From Candidatus Woesearchaeota archaeon (GTDB lineage: Archaea; Nanobdellota; Nanobdellia; Woesearchaeales; UBA10216), in assembly GCA_016192945.1 (NCBI GenBank), contig JACPTE010000029.1, positions 1 through 55,224 on the forward strand: a stretch of 55,224 nucleotides of DNA, given 5' to 3'. This document shows, one piece after another, positions 15,235 to 24,298 of the stretch. A program made the position numbers and the translations under genes. The notes beneath the pieces are model-generated. The model was not told the origin of the DNA, searched no databases, and saw nothing but the letters and a program-made list of their open reading frames with translations. Every line of letters begins with the position of its first letter. The stretch's first letter is position 1.

Positions 15235-15990
15235 TTATTTCCAGATGGAGATTGCCTCTTCCTCAACGAAATGGAGCTCACCAGGCACGACAAGGCAATG
15301 GGGAGCTGTTCCGAAATCAAAATTAAGCAGGTCCCTCGCCTTCCCAGCCTTCACAAGAAAGTCATCCCTTCCAATCCTCGCACACCCGATACACAAGCTG
15401 TCCTCGCTGAACAGCTGCTCCTTCCTCTTTTTCTCAATGTCAAGAAGAATCCTGATTGCCTCATTTACGCTCATAAACCTTTTTTTCTCAGGCTTCAGGT
15501 CAAGAATCAGGAGTGTATGCAGCCCCAGTATCCTGTTCTGCTTCAGGACTTCATAAGCGGTTACTGGCTGGAAGTTAGTCTCTGGGAAGGGGACGCTGGA
15601 TGTCTTCCCAAACTTGTAAATCTGGAGCCCTGTTATGCCTATTGATGTCATTATTGAGGCGTTGTTTATTATTGAGAACTTTATGCCCCTTCTGCGCACC
15701 CTCAGCATCAGGTCTATGTGGGTGGTTGCGGCAAAAGGGTCGCCTATTACCAGGAATGCCACATTGGAAAATGCAGCCTTGTCAACAATCTCATTGCTCT
15801 GCTCAACCAGCTCCCTGCTGGCAGGCACTACCTTCCTGCCGTAAAACCTTTCAAGGTCGGCAACAGAGCAGGCAAGGAGGCTGCTGTATGTTTCAAGGTA
15901 GACATAGTCGCAATTCCTCACTATTTCAAGACCCCTCACTGTGATGTCGGTCTCGTAATTCAGCCCGATGCCGATGAAATACAATGCCAT
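15235..15990 (-). CDS. dphB: Diphthine synthase
   Basis: The 251-residue tetrapyrrole-methylase-fold protein starts ALYFIGIGLNYETDITVRGL, with YVYLETYSSLL and FLVIGDPFAATTHIDLMLR, all conserved in DphB/Dph5. It methylates the modified histidine of elongation factor 2 with S-adenosylmethionine during diphthamide synthesis. Length is normal. It is separated by 33 bp from the next same-strand gene upstream. Confidence 0.95.
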   Translation of the reverse strand: MALYFIGIGLNYETDITVRGLEIVRNCDYVYLETYSSLLACSVADLERFYGRKVVPASRELVEQSNEIVDKAAFSNVAFLVIGDPFAATTHIDLMLRVRRRGIKFSIINNASIMTSIGITGLQIYKFGKTSSVPFPETNFQPVTAYEVLKQNRILGLHTLLILDLKPEKKRFMSVNEAIRILLDIEKKRKEQLFSEDSLCIGCARIGRDDFLVKAGKARDLLNFDFGTAPHCLVVPGELHFVEEEAISIWK

Positions 15991-16023
15991 GAAAAAAGAA
16001 ATTATGGCCCTGCTTAAAAAGGT

Positions 16024-16689
16024 TTACGCAATCGTCTCAAGAAACCTGGAAGCCATCTCAGCCACATTCCCCTCGCTTGATATCCCGGTCCAGGGGTCAG
16101 TTGGGCTGACAATGTTAACCACAACTATCTCTGCCCCATTGAAGATAGCGCTCCTCGCCTCCTTCAGGTCAACTCCCCCTGCTGCAGAGATGAGGACGTC
16201 ATACTTGCTCCTTATCTTGTTTATGTGCTTATACCTGATTACCTTGCCCCTGGTGCCTTCCTCATCCCTTCCCTTATGAATCACCACCACTGCCGGCGGA
16301 TGCTTAAGGCGCCTGATAACGCCCAACGGCTCCTCAACCCCAATCATGTCAATCATGGAGTCAATGCCCAGCTCATCACACCGCCTTATAAAAAGGTCAA
16401 TGGTTTCAACGCTTGCAGCGCCAAGCACAGTTGCAGCAGAGGCGCCAGCCCTGTAAGCAAGCTCAACCTCATCAACCGCGCCATCCATGGTCTTAAGGTC
16501 TGCAACCACCCTGCCCCTCCAAATCTGGGCAATCGTGCTTATGGCATTCATGCCCTCCCTCTTGATGAGCGGTGTGCCTGCCTCTACCAGAATCCTGTCG
16601 CTAAGTGGAATCCCTGGCAGAATCCGCTCCACCATTGATGAGTCATCATTGAATGCTATCTGCAGATAGCGCTTGTTGTGCTCCAGCAT
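16024..16689 (-). CDS. 3-hexulose-6-phosphate synthase-like (OMP decarboxylase superfamily)
   Basis: The 221-residue TIM barrel has ILVEAGTPLIKREGM (33-47) and ADLKTMDG (63-70), the phosphate/metal-site motifs that distinguish hexulose-phosphate synthase from OMP decarboxylase (DxKxxD). In archaea without an oxidative pentose phosphate path this enzyme runs backward to give ribulose-5-phosphate for nucleotides. No PHI isomerase (hxlB) is adjacent. The start is 6 bp after the slipin stop, so it is probably co-transcribed with slipin. Confidence 0.82.
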   Translation of the reverse strand: MLEHNKRYLQIAFNDDSSMVERILPGIPLSDRILVEAGTPLIKREGMNAISTIAQIWRGRVVADLKTMDGAVDEVELAYRAGASAATVLGAASVETIDLFIRRCDELGIDSMIDMIGVEEPLGVIRRLKHPPAVVVIHKGRDEEGTRGKVIRYKHINKIRSKYDVLISAAGGVDLKEARSAIFNGAEIVVVNIVSPTDPWTGISSEGNVAEMASRFLETIA

Positions 16690-16695
16690 AAGGCA

Positions 16696-17448
16696 TTACT
16701 TCTTCCTGACAAAGTGGCTTATGATATCCCCTGTATCTGATGGCAGGAAAAGGACAATCTTCTCAGATGGGTCTGCAGCAATGTCCCTTATCGTCTGGAG
16801 AGTCCTCAAATGAAGCGCGCCTGAACTCTTGGAAAGGTTCTCAGCAGCCTTTCTCAGGTTCTCTGATGCCTTCAGTTCGCCGTCTGAAGCGATAATTACA
16901 GCCCTCCTCTCCCTCTCAGCCTCTGCCTGCTTTGCCATCGCCCTCTTCATCTCAGCAGGAAGCTCCATCTCCTGAATCTTGATTGATTCAATGTCAACAC
17001 CCCACCCGCTGGTCTCAGCATCAACTATCTTCTTTATGTCAGTTGCAACCTTTTCCCTTTCAGTGAGAACAAAATCCATCTCAGAGTTACCAACAACATC
17101 CCTCAGGGCTGTCTGGGTGTACTGCTTGACTGCATACTCAAAATCCTCAATCTTAATAATTGCATTCTGAGGATTCTCAACCCTGAAATAAACAACAGTA
17201 TTGGCCAGGATGGGAATGTTATCCTTAGTCATTACCTCCTGCCTCGGAATGTCTGCAGTCTTAATCCTCATGTCAACAACCTTCATTCCCTCTATTAACG
17301 GGATAATAAATGCAACGCCCGGGCCAATCGTCCTTGAATACCTGCCCAGCCTGAACACTATTGCACGCTCATACTCCATCAGAATCCTGAATCCCATCAA
17401 AAAGAAAATCACAACCAGCACTGCCAGAGTTATAGCCAGCCAAAGCAT
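16696..17448 (-). CDS. Slipin/stomatin-family SPFH protein
   Basis: The protein has about 250 residues. One N-terminal membrane segment is followed by an SPFH domain (EYERAIVFRLGRYSRTIGPG then IIPLIEGMKVVDMR) and a coiled C-terminal region (AKQAEAERERRAVIIASDGE). It forms ring or raft-like membrane scaffolds; archaeal slipins usually pair with an NfeD protease, absent here. ATG at 17448 follows GAGGTGG with 6-nt spacing, so it is preferred to the ATG at 17463 that lies before this ribosome site. Confidence 0.92.
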   Translation of the reverse strand: MLWLAITLAVLVVIFFLMGFRILMEYERAIVFRLGRYSRTIGPGVAFIIPLIEGMKVVDMRIKTADIPRQEVMTKDNIPILANTVVYFRVENPQNAIIKIEDFEYAVKQYTQTALRDVVGNSEMDFVLTEREKVATDIKKIVDAETSGWGVDIESIKIQEMELPAEMKRAMAKQAEAERERRAVIIASDGELKASENLRKAAENLSKSSGALHLRTLQTIRDIAADPSEKIVLFLPSDTGDIISHFVRKK

Positions 17449-17497
17449 ATCAAACCACCTCAAATGAACCTAAACTTTCCCTGCTTTTTAAAGCTTG

Positions 17498-17848
17498 TTA
17501 CTGTTCGCCTTCAATAAGCAGGTCAATAGTCCTGTAAACCCTGCCCTGCGTGTCAGATACAGAATCCTCGTTCACAAGAACAGAGGCGCCATGGAACTGG
17601 CTGATGTAAAAAACCGAGACAACATCTCTCCCATAATGCTTTCCTGCAGCGTGCAGCCTTAGCACATCTCCGGCATTATGGGGCTTTGGCTCAATTGTGC
17701 CAAGGAGGCGGGCTATTTCAGGAGTGCCTATCCTCGGAACATCGCCTGGCAAAAAGCCCCTGGAAAACGTGCAGTGAATGAAATCATAGCTGTTTCTCAA
17801 ACTGCCTTTGACAACATCAACAAGGACTGAAATAGAATATTCACTCAT
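17498..17848 (-). CDS. Hypothetical protein, 116 residues
   Basis: Soluble, mixed alpha/beta composition, not recognised. It contains an N-terminal strand-helix (EYSISVLVDVVKGSL), a RIGTPEIARLLG helix and a C-terminal beta-rich part (VSVFYISQFHGASVLVNEDS). It is separated from slipin by about 50 bp on the same strand and divergent from the GH15 gene. An upstream TATA-like AATAGC-rich stretch is weak. Confidence 0.65.
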   Translation of the reverse strand: MSEYSISVLVDVVKGSLRNSYDFIHCTFSRGFLPGDVPRIGTPEIARLLGTIEPKPHNAGDVLRLHAAGKHYGRDVVSVFYISQFHGASVLVNEDSVSDTQGRVYRTIDLLIEGEQ

Positions 17849-17923
17849 GGGCAGGGTGTTTACAGGCTGCTATTTAAATATTGCTATTTTAATAACTTAA
17901 TAGTAGTGATTTTAGAAAGGTTT

Positions 17924-17946
17924 ATATACTGCCGAATTCAGTATAT
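17924..17946. promoter_or_regulatory. Inverted repeat over the GH15 promoter, probable operator
   Basis: ATATACTG at 17924-17931 and CAGTATAT at 17939-17946 are perfect complements separated by 7 nt. They overlap the TATA box (GTTTATATACTG) and expected transcription start of the GH15 gene. A repressor binding here would block the alpha-glucan hydrolase. Confidence 0.6.
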
Positions 17947-17968
17947 GCATATATCCGAGGGGGTGTAA

Positions 17969-18967
17969 ATGATACAAAAAAGCATTCAGATACTGGAAAA
18001 GCTGCAGCACAAGACAGGGCTGTTCCCTGCTGCTGCAAGGGATGTGAAGACAGGCTACAACAGGGCATGGCTGAGGGATAATGTATATGCAGCCATAGGG
18101 CTGGAGGCTGCAAAGAACAAAAGGGCGCTAATCAGGACATACAGGGCGCTGCTTGACATATTCCTGAAGCACGAATACAAGATAGACTGGATGATAAGGC
18201 AGCCGTTCCCAAAGGAGGCATACAGGTATATCCACGCAAGATATGACCCCATAACAATGGCAGAAATCTATGAGGAATGGGGAAACAAGCAGAATGATGC
18301 AATAGGTGCAGTGCTTTTCAAAATAGGTGAACTTGAAAAAAAGGGCAACAGGATAATCCGCAACAGCAATGACCTGCGGATACTGCAAAAGCTTGTAGAT
18401 TACCTTGGGGCCATAGAATACTGGCATGACAGGGACAACGGAATATGGGAGGAGAACGAGGAAATCCACGCATCGTCAATAGGGGCGTGCGTTGCAGGGT
18501 TAAAGGCAATAAGCCACATTATAGAAGTGCCAGGGCAACTAATCCTGAAAGGGCAGGATGCGCTGAATGAGCTGCTGCCTCGCGAATCAGGAACAAAGGA
18601 AACAGACTTAGCGCTGCTTTCTCTTATATACCCTTATAATGCTGCCAATGAGCAGCAGAAATTCCAGATACTGAAAAATGTTGAATCAAGGCTGCTGAAA
18701 AGGCGCGGCGTAATCAGGTATGCAGGGGACAAATACTACAACAACGGAATTGGCGAGGCAGAATGGACATTCGGGCTGCCATGGCTTGCAATCATTTACA
18801 GGCAGATGAACAATCCTGAAAAGTATGCTTATTACATGAAGAAGACCTATGATGCCATGAACAAAAAGGGCGAGCTTCCTGAGCTGTATTACTCAGGCAC
18901 AAGCAGGCACAATGAGAACACTCCGCTTGCCTGGAGCCAGGCAATGTTCCTCGCAGCAAGGCTTTAA
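17969..18967 (+). CDS. GH15-like glucoamylase family protein
   Basis: The 332-residue (alpha/alpha)6-barrel type sequence has NRAWLRDNVYAAIGLEAAKN near the start, IEYWHDRDNGIWEENEEIHA in the middle and NGIGEAEWTFGLPWLAIIYR later, placing acidic residues as in GH15/phosphorylase-kinase-alpha-like hydrolases. It is shorter than typical archaeal glucoamylases, lacking their N-terminal beta domain. It likely releases glucose from glycogen inside the cell, as there is no signal peptide. A strong ribosome site (GAGGGGGTG) lies before the ATG. Leader gene of the alpha-glucan cluster. Confidence 0.82.
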   Translation: MIQKSIQILEKLQHKTGLFPAAARDVKTGYNRAWLRDNVYAAIGLEAAKNKRALIRTYRALLDIFLKHEYKIDWMIRQPFPKEAYRYIHARYDPITMAEIYEEWGNKQNDAIGAVLFKIGELEKKGNRIIRNSNDLRILQKLVDYLGAIEYWHDRDNGIWEENEEIHASSIGACVAGLKAISHIIEVPGQLILKGQDALNELLPRESGTKETDLALLSLIYPYNAANEQQKFQILKNVESRLLKRRGVIRYAGDKYYNNGIGEAEWTFGLPWLAIIYRQMNNPEKYAYYMKKTYDAMNKKGELPELYYSGTSRHNENTPLAWSQAMFLAARL

Positions 18968-19104
18968 TAAGGATTCAGCCAGAACTCGTCTGCTCCTGTT
19001 TAAACTTAACTGGCAGCAAGGGCTATTATTATGCGAATTTCCACTCTCAAAGTGTAACAAATGTTTATATACATCAAGAAAGAACATGGTTCTGGGGTGG
19101 TAAG

Positions 19105-19224
19105 ATGAAGATAAACTTCAACAAGCCAGTTTTAGTTATAAATCCTAATGAGTTCAAGGTATACTGCAAGAAAAGGTACATCAAGCAGGTATTCAGTGCC
19201 TTGAAGGGGGATGTTGACTATTAG
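19105..19224 (+). CDS. Small 39-residue protein with strong ribosome site
   Basis: A short frame from ATG 19105 to TAG 19222-19224. Evidence that it is real: GGGGTGG ends 5 nt before the ATG, and a TATA box (GTTTATATAC, about 19060) sits the right distance further up. The product is basic, with NKPVLVINPNEFKVYCKKRY then IKQVFSALKG. No family is recognised. It lies between the GH15 gene and the convergent debranching enzyme gene, inside the alpha-glucan cluster. Confidence 0.55.
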   Translation: MKINFNKPVLVINPNEFKVYCKKRYIKQVFSALKGDVDY

Positions 19225-19236
19225 CTTTATTTCCAA

Positions 19237-21033
19237 TCATTTCTTTTTCAGCTCATTGGCAAGCTCAATAAACATAGCGCTGCTCCATGCCTGGTTTGGG
19301 CAGCCCTCTGCGCTCTGCTCCCTGGCAGAGCTGAGCTCTGAATGGCAGCCAATAGCACCCTTCCACAGGATATCATGCGTGCTTGCATCGTAAATCCTCT
19401 TGACATAGCTGCCAAACAGCCTCTTGTCAGCCCTGTGCATCACAATGGCTGAAAGGTTGTTTATCCAGAACCACGAATCGCCGCGGTGATAGCTGTTCGG
19501 GGGCTCCCCTGAATGCCTATCCATGAAGAGGGGGCTGTTCTTGTCAATGCTTGAAAGCCCTCCCCAGTCAAGCCACAGGGAATCAAGCAGGCTCCCAAAG
19601 CAGGCAGCCCATTCATCCCTGCCCAGCAATCCGGGGTAAACATAGGCTGCAATAAACGCATTCGGCCTTGGCGTGAAATCCCTTAATCCGTCAGCAAGGA
19701 TTTTCCCATTCCAGAATTCAGCCCTCACATTTCCAAGAAGCTCCTTTTCCAGCCTAGCATAATCCCTTTTTCCTGTCAGCCTGTGCAAAAGGCTGTACAT
19801 TGAAAGCTGCAGAGCCTGTATCTCAATCCTGAAGCCCTCCCGGGTATCGCCTGCAACAGCAGTATCCATCCATGTTTCAAGCGCTCGGTTGAAGATAAAG
19901 CCATCCTGCTCATAATTCCTCCTGATATTCTCAGCTGATTTCCCAAGCAAGTCTGTAGCGTGCCTTTTTTCCACGGCTGAAAGCTTATTCATAAGAAGCA
20001 AGTCCCTAATCCTGACAGATGCCCAGCCTATGCCGTCGGCAGAGCCGGAAGGGGCGGGGCCTGTCCCGCTGGAATAATTCCTCCCAAAGACATTCTTTGT
20101 CCTTCCATCATCAAGAGCGCCTTCAAGCTGCCTGAACAGAATCTTTTTTGAAAAATCAGACTTTCCAAGAAGCATCAATGCCTTGCTGCTGACTGCCTCA
20201 TCCCTGCTCCACAACTGGAAAAACCAGGGGAGCCCGGCGAGCAATCCCTCTCCAGTGCACAGCCCAAGCAGTGAGCCTGCAGCACAATTGTATGCAGTGT
20301 TTTTTCCTGCAGGCACTTTTGCCCGCTTCACAGACCTGACAAGCTTATCAAAATTCGCAAATGCGGCGTTGGCATCCCTCAGGGCAGCATCCTTGTCAGC
20401 TGAAACAGAAATGGCAATCCTGCCTGCAAGAATATTCAGGGCGTCAAAGACAAACCTTGTGCACGGAAAGCTGCTTCTCAGCCGGTCATAGCTGTAATCC
20501 CTGTAAACCCACTTTTTTACGAGGCTGCTCCTGCCATCGTGCCGTATGGCAACGAAAAAATGGTATTCCTCGTTGTCATGCCTGATGTCCTCAAGCAGGT
20601 GGGTTTTCTTGATGAACTCAACAATTATAGCCCCCCTTTCGTAATAAACCTGGTAGTTCCTTCCCCACTGCCTTGAATCGTAAGCCTCCCTGATGTCAAA
20701 TGCCAGCGAGACCAGGTATGGCTCGCTCAGCTCATACAAAAGCAAGCTTTTGTTTTCAGGAACAAAAAAGCCCTCTGCAAGGCTTCCCCTTTCCCTTTCA
20801 AAATAGCTGGAATAATCCTTAATTGAGGTTATGCTGCGGCAGTTAACAGGGCTAATGTCATCAAGAATCCTGTACATCCTGCCCTCATGGCTGTAAAACC
20901 AGCCATTATACCTGCTAACAGGCTCTTTTGACAGGTGCAGGAAGCTCCCGTTCCTGTTCGTCAGGAAAAAGCCCACATTGTCAGATACATCCATGAAACT
21001 GGCGTGCTTTCCAGAAAAGTGGAATGCCTTCAT
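19237..21033 (-). CDS. Archaeal glycogen debranching enzyme (amylo-alpha-1,6-glucosidase)
   Basis: The protein has about 598 residues. The N-terminal beta-rich domain (about 1-230) has DNVGFFLTNRNGSFLHL; the C-terminal (alpha/alpha)6 barrel contains LPWFFQLWSRDEAVSSKALM, FRIEIQALQLSMYSLLHRL and PPNSYHRGDSWFWINNLSA, the GH133 debranching blocks with acidic catalytic residues. It hydrolyses alpha-1,6 branches of glycogen. ATG at 21033 is preferred: it starts 10 bp after the GalT-like stop, whereas ATG 21075 would overlap that gene by 32 nt. Third gene of a minus-strand operon with GT3 and GalT-like. Confidence 0.9.
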   Translation of the reverse strand: MKAFHFSGKHASFMDVSDNVGFFLTNRNGSFLHLSKEPVSRYNGWFYSHEGRMYRILDDISPVNCRSITSIKDYSSYFERERGSLAEGFFVPENKSLLLYELSEPYLVSLAFDIREAYDSRQWGRNYQVYYERGAIIVEFIKKTHLLEDIRHDNEEYHFFVAIRHDGRSSLVKKWVYRDYSYDRLRSSFPCTRFVFDALNILAGRIAISVSADKDAALRDANAAFANFDKLVRSVKRAKVPAGKNTAYNCAAGSLLGLCTGEGLLAGLPWFFQLWSRDEAVSSKALMLLGKSDFSKKILFRQLEGALDDGRTKNVFGRNYSSGTGPAPSGSADGIGWASVRIRDLLLMNKLSAVEKRHATDLLGKSAENIRRNYEQDGFIFNRALETWMDTAVAGDTREGFRIEIQALQLSMYSLLHRLTGKRDYARLEKELLGNVRAEFWNGKILADGLRDFTPRPNAFIAAYVYPGLLGRDEWAACFGSLLDSLWLDWGGLSSIDKNSPLFMDRHSGEPPNSYHRGDSWFWINNLSAIVMHRADKRLFGSYVKRIYDASTHDILWKGAIGCHSELSSAREQSAEGCPNQAWSSAMFIELANELKKK

Positions 21034-21043
21034 CCAGCCAGCC

Positions 21044-21982
21044 TCACAATTCTCCCCTGTAAAACGCAGCAGCATCCTCTGGCGTCACTGAATTTATTAT
21101 TGCGTCTGTTGAAATCTCAAAGCCAGCCCATGTAGCCATCCGGGGTGTAACTTCAATGTGGGGATGCAGGCTCTCCCTGGAAGAATAATGCAGGAAAAAG
21201 TTGTAAGGGGCGTTTACAGACCTTAACCTTGCAAGGACATGCCTGAGAATATCTGAAAGTTCGCCTGTCTCAGCTTCAGAAAGCTCCTGAAAACCGCTTA
21301 TGTGCCTCTTTGGGAAAATCCATATCTCATAATTAAACCTTGAGGCGTAAGGAGTGAAGGCTACGATTGAGCCGTTCTCAAAGCATCTCCTGAAGCTTCT
21401 CTTTTCTGAATCAATTATGCTGCAGTAAGGGCATGAGCTGAAATTCCTGGATGCTGATACCTCCTCCCTTATCAGCCTTGGCGCTATGCTTATTGCCGCA
21501 ACCTGGGAGTGGGAATGGACCAGTGAAGTGCCTGCCTCCCTGCCATGGTTCTTGAAAACGCTGACATGGCTGACATCCGGAACCTTCTCCAGCTCTGCAA
21601 TCCTGCCGAAATACACCTTAAGTAGCTCAGCAACATGCTCCTTTGGCAAGTCCCACAACTGCTTGCCGTGATCCGGGGTGTCAACAATTATCTCATGCCT
21701 CCCATAAGCTGATGAGAACGTGTAAAATGTGTTATCAGTCCTTACATGGGGATTTCCTTCCTGAATCACAGCAGGGAACTTATTGGGAAACCACCGTATC
21801 TGCCACTTGTCCCTTGAGCCAACCCTTCCAATCTCCCCTGGGGTCAGGGCCTCGTTTCCAGGGCAGAAAAAGCATTCATGCCCCTCAGCAGTCTCTTCAT
21901 GCCTGAACTCCCTTGGCCTTGCCTTCCTTTCAGAGGCAAAAAAGACCCACCTGTCCAGGATATAGTCCTTCCTCAGCTCCAT
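21044..21982 (-). CDS. galT: Galactose-1-phosphate uridylyltransferase-like HIT nucleotidyltransferase
   Basis: The 312-residue protein has the GalT N-terminal pattern RKDYILDRWVFFASERKARP, zinc Cys pair ECFFCPG (37, 40) with CPYC later, and active-site HSHSQ at 156-160 in place of the usual HPHxQ. The second domain has FNYEIWIFPKRHISGF. It transfers a nucleotidyl group between sugar-1-phosphates. In this glycogen operon it may make or recycle UDP-/ADP-glucose (inference), not necessarily galactose. It lies 4 bp after the GT3 stop. Confidence 0.87.
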   Translation of the reverse strand: MELRKDYILDRWVFFASERKARPREFRHEETAEGHECFFCPGNEALTPGEIGRVGSRDKWQIRWFPNKFPAVIQEGNPHVRTDNTFYTFSSAYGRHEIIVDTPDHGKQLWDLPKEHVAELLKVYFGRIAELEKVPDVSHVSVFKNHGREAGTSLVHSHSQVAAISIAPRLIREEVSASRNFSSCPYCSIIDSEKRSFRRCFENGSIVAFTPYASRFNYEIWIFPKRHISGFQELSEAETGELSDILRHVLARLRSVNAPYNFFLHYSSRESLHPHIEVTPRMATWAGFEISTDAIINSVTPEDAAAFYRGEL

Positions 21983-21986
21983 AGTA

Positions 21987-23771
21987 TCACTCTTTTCCCC
22001 ATTTCTTCCTGGCGGCAAGCTTGTGCGCCTCAACATAATTCTTTATGAAATATTTCCAGTCAGCATTGCTGACAATGCGCTTGGCCTCAATCTTGTTCCT
22101 TATCCTTTCCTCCTTGCCCATCCTCGCGAACCTGTGCATCACTTCAAGAAGCTCGTCTGAAACCTGCTCATCCGAGCGGTCCAGCCTCTTTATCACGAAG
22201 ATGCCGGGCTCCTTTTTATTGTTAGTCTCTCCTGATATGTACTTTCCGAAGCCGGCGAGGTCTGTTGTAACTGAAGACACGCCAAGTGCCCCGGCTTCCA
22301 TGGGCGTATATCCCCATGGCTCGTAGAAGCTTGGGAAAACACCAAGATGGGAGCCTGCCATGGCCTCATAATAATTCAGGTCAAGAAGCCGGTCAGCCCC
22401 GGTAAGGTATATAGGGTAAAAAACAACCTTAACCCTGTCTTCCTTTGCGTTTGACAGCCCAAGATTCCTGAACATGCCCATTATTTCATCAGACTCCTCG
22501 TTAGAGAGGTCGTGTGTTGACAGGCCAGGCGAGCCCTTCCTGAAGAGCCTCATTACCTTCCTCTTGATTTCCAGCATGAGGTCCTTTCCCAGCAGCTCAT
22601 CGTCAACTATCTTTTTCTGGGCAATGCTAAGATAAAGCAGCCTCTCCTTGATTTCAAGGGTTGAGTCCTCTATGGACTCCTTTATGTCCTCGTAAAAAGT
22701 CCTGTTCTCCAGAAGGTCTGGCTTGATTCCCTTTATGTTTCCAGGAATCCAGAAAAACGCGACAATAGCCGCATCAGACTTTTCCTGCTTCAGCCTTGAG
22801 TTCAGCTTAGCCAGGGACCTTATAAAGATGTCAACGCCCTTGTCGTGAAACTCGTACCTCCCGCTCAGGAAATAGATTAGCGTGTTATCCAAGTCAAAGG
22901 TGTAGTATGGGAAAAAATAATAGGTGATGAACTCCTTTATTTTCGCCTTGAAGTGGTTGTGCCTTACAGAGGCCTCGTCAAATGTCGGGAACTTATCAAG
23001 GTTCAGCCCATTTGGAAGAATCACGTCAGGCTTCCTTCCCAGAAGCCTCTCAGCCTCAATGGCTGTAACCTCACTGACTGTGGTGAACACATCAGCATTG
23101 GATGCAGCACACTTTTCAACCTGGTGCTTTGCATTTATCCCGAGCCTATAAGCATCCTCCTCAGGATTTACCTTTAAGGATGCGCCATAAATGTTTATCC
23201 TTGAAGATGCCATTGAGCGGCCAAGAACCGTGGCATGAGTGGTAAAAACTGTCGCGGCACCTGCCTTCCTGCCCTTAAGGTAAAGAATGCCAGCCCCTGA
23301 AAGCCACTCGTGGAAATGAGCAACAATCCTGTTCTCCCTTGAAAACTGCTCAATAAGCCTTCCAACAGAGTAAGCCCACACCACAGGCTCATCAAAATCA
23401 AAATAAGCTGTGTGAAGCGAGTCAATCTTGAAATTGTTCCAAAGCTCAGCCTTGACCTCATTTGTCCTGGCAGTGAAGCCGGTAAAATCTATAAGGATGG
23501 CGTTCGCTTCAGCCTCTATAAGCCATGAGCCGTAATGGCACACTATCCCCTCTTTTTTCAACGATTCAAAAATCCCCTTCAGGAAATCAGGAGCAGGCTT
23601 TTCCTCAAACTCTCCCAGCGCCTTCTTGATGAAATAAGGGCCTATGGCAAAATACCGCTCCCCATAAGTCTCTATCATCCTGCCAGCCTTGGACTTGACA
23701 ACAGTGTAAATCCCACCAACCTTGTTGCAAACCTCCCAGGACACCTCAAAACAAAACAAGGATTCAGCCAT
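21987..23771 (-). CDS. GT3-type glycogen synthase
   Basis: The 594-residue protein starts LFCFEVSWEVCNKVGGIYTV, the eukaryotic-type (GT3) glycogen synthase signature with KVGG sugar-nucleotide loop at 17-20. It also has NRIVAHFHEWLSGAGILYL and, near the end, FYEPWGYTPMEAGALGVSS with the E-x7-E pair. It extends alpha-1,4 glucan chains from a nucleotide-glucose. TATA sequence (GTTTATAAAG) lies about 25 nt before ATG 23771, so a nearly leaderless promoter drives the GT3-galT-debranching operon. Divergent from the HTH gene at 23968. Confidence 0.93.
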   Translation of the reverse strand: MAESLFCFEVSWEVCNKVGGIYTVVKSKAGRMIETYGERYFAIGPYFIKKALGEFEEKPAPDFLKGIFESLKKEGIVCHYGSWLIEAEANAILIDFTGFTARTNEVKAELWNNFKIDSLHTAYFDFDEPVVWAYSVGRLIEQFSRENRIVAHFHEWLSGAGILYLKGRKAGAATVFTTHATVLGRSMASSRINIYGASLKVNPEEDAYRLGINAKHQVEKCAASNADVFTTVSEVTAIEAERLLGRKPDVILPNGLNLDKFPTFDEASVRHNHFKAKIKEFITYYFFPYYTFDLDNTLIYFLSGRYEFHDKGVDIFIRSLAKLNSRLKQEKSDAAIVAFFWIPGNIKGIKPDLLENRTFYEDIKESIEDSTLEIKERLLYLSIAQKKIVDDELLGKDLMLEIKRKVMRLFRKGSPGLSTHDLSNEESDEIMGMFRNLGLSNAKEDRVKVVFYPIYLTGADRLLDLNYYEAMAGSHLGVFPSFYEPWGYTPMEAGALGVSSVTTDLAGFGKYISGETNNKKEPGIFVIKRLDRSDEQVSDELLEVMHRFARMGKEERIRNKIEAKRIVSNADWKYFIKNYVEAHKLAARKKWGKE

Positions 23772-23967
23772 GCACACTGCTTTCCAAAACAACTTTATAA
23801 ACCTTTTATACTACTTTTAAGTAGATTAAGAGTTCAGGCACTTATGGTCATAACTTGATACCATTATAGTATGAAGCTCTTGATAAAAACAAGATTTAAA
23901 TAGTGAGGTTTCAAAAGGATAATGCACTACAGCCATTGGGAATAAAAAAAGCAGGTGCATCTTTTTG

Positions 23968-24297
23968 GTGAATGCTGACAGCTCTAAATTAAAAAGGACT
24001 TTCAGAGTAATAAGAATAGCAATTCTCAGGACACTCCTGGCTGGCCAGCAGACAATAAACCAGATAGCCACAAAGACAGGCATAAACTGGAGAACTGTTG
24101 AGCTTCATCTTACTTATCTTTCTGGAAAGGGCTTTTGCAGGGAAATATTCAGCTCCCAATACGTAAGGATTTTTGAAATAACAGGGAATGGGAGGGCAAC
24201 CATTGAGAACGAGCTGAAGCTGATAAGGGAGCGCACAGTCATAGAGACTGAACAATCAGAAAACGATGAAGAGGGCATTATAAGGATGGAGCAATAG
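23968..24297 (+). CDS. Winged-helix regulator of the alpha-glucan cluster
   Basis: About 109 residues. The N-terminal winged helix contains RIAILRTLLAGQQTINQIAT then TGINWRTVELHLTYLSGKGF; an acidic C-terminal tail follows. It starts at GTG 23968 (a TTG sits one codon upstream), with AGGTG about 10 nt before. It lies between divergent glycogen-synthesis genes and 1 bp before the next glycosyltransferase, so control of both operons is likely (inference). The 175-bp region between it and GT3 contains the divergent promoters and small inverted repeats. Confidence 0.82.
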   Translation: MNADSSKLKRTFRVIRIAILRTLLAGQQTINQIATKTGINWRTVELHLTYLSGKGFCREIFSSQYVRIFEITGNGRATIENELKLIRERTVIETEQSENDEEGIIRMEQ

Positions 24298-24298
24298 A

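Noticed and set aside
15271-16017. Several long + strand ORFs opposite dphB
   Set aside because: They are antisense shadows in other frames of dphB, with no ribosome sites or family patterns.
23793-23964. Small RNA in the GT3/HTH divergent region
   Set aside because: Several short complementary pairs (CTAC/GTAG, AAGAG/CTCTT) exist but are too short to support a structure beyond promoters.
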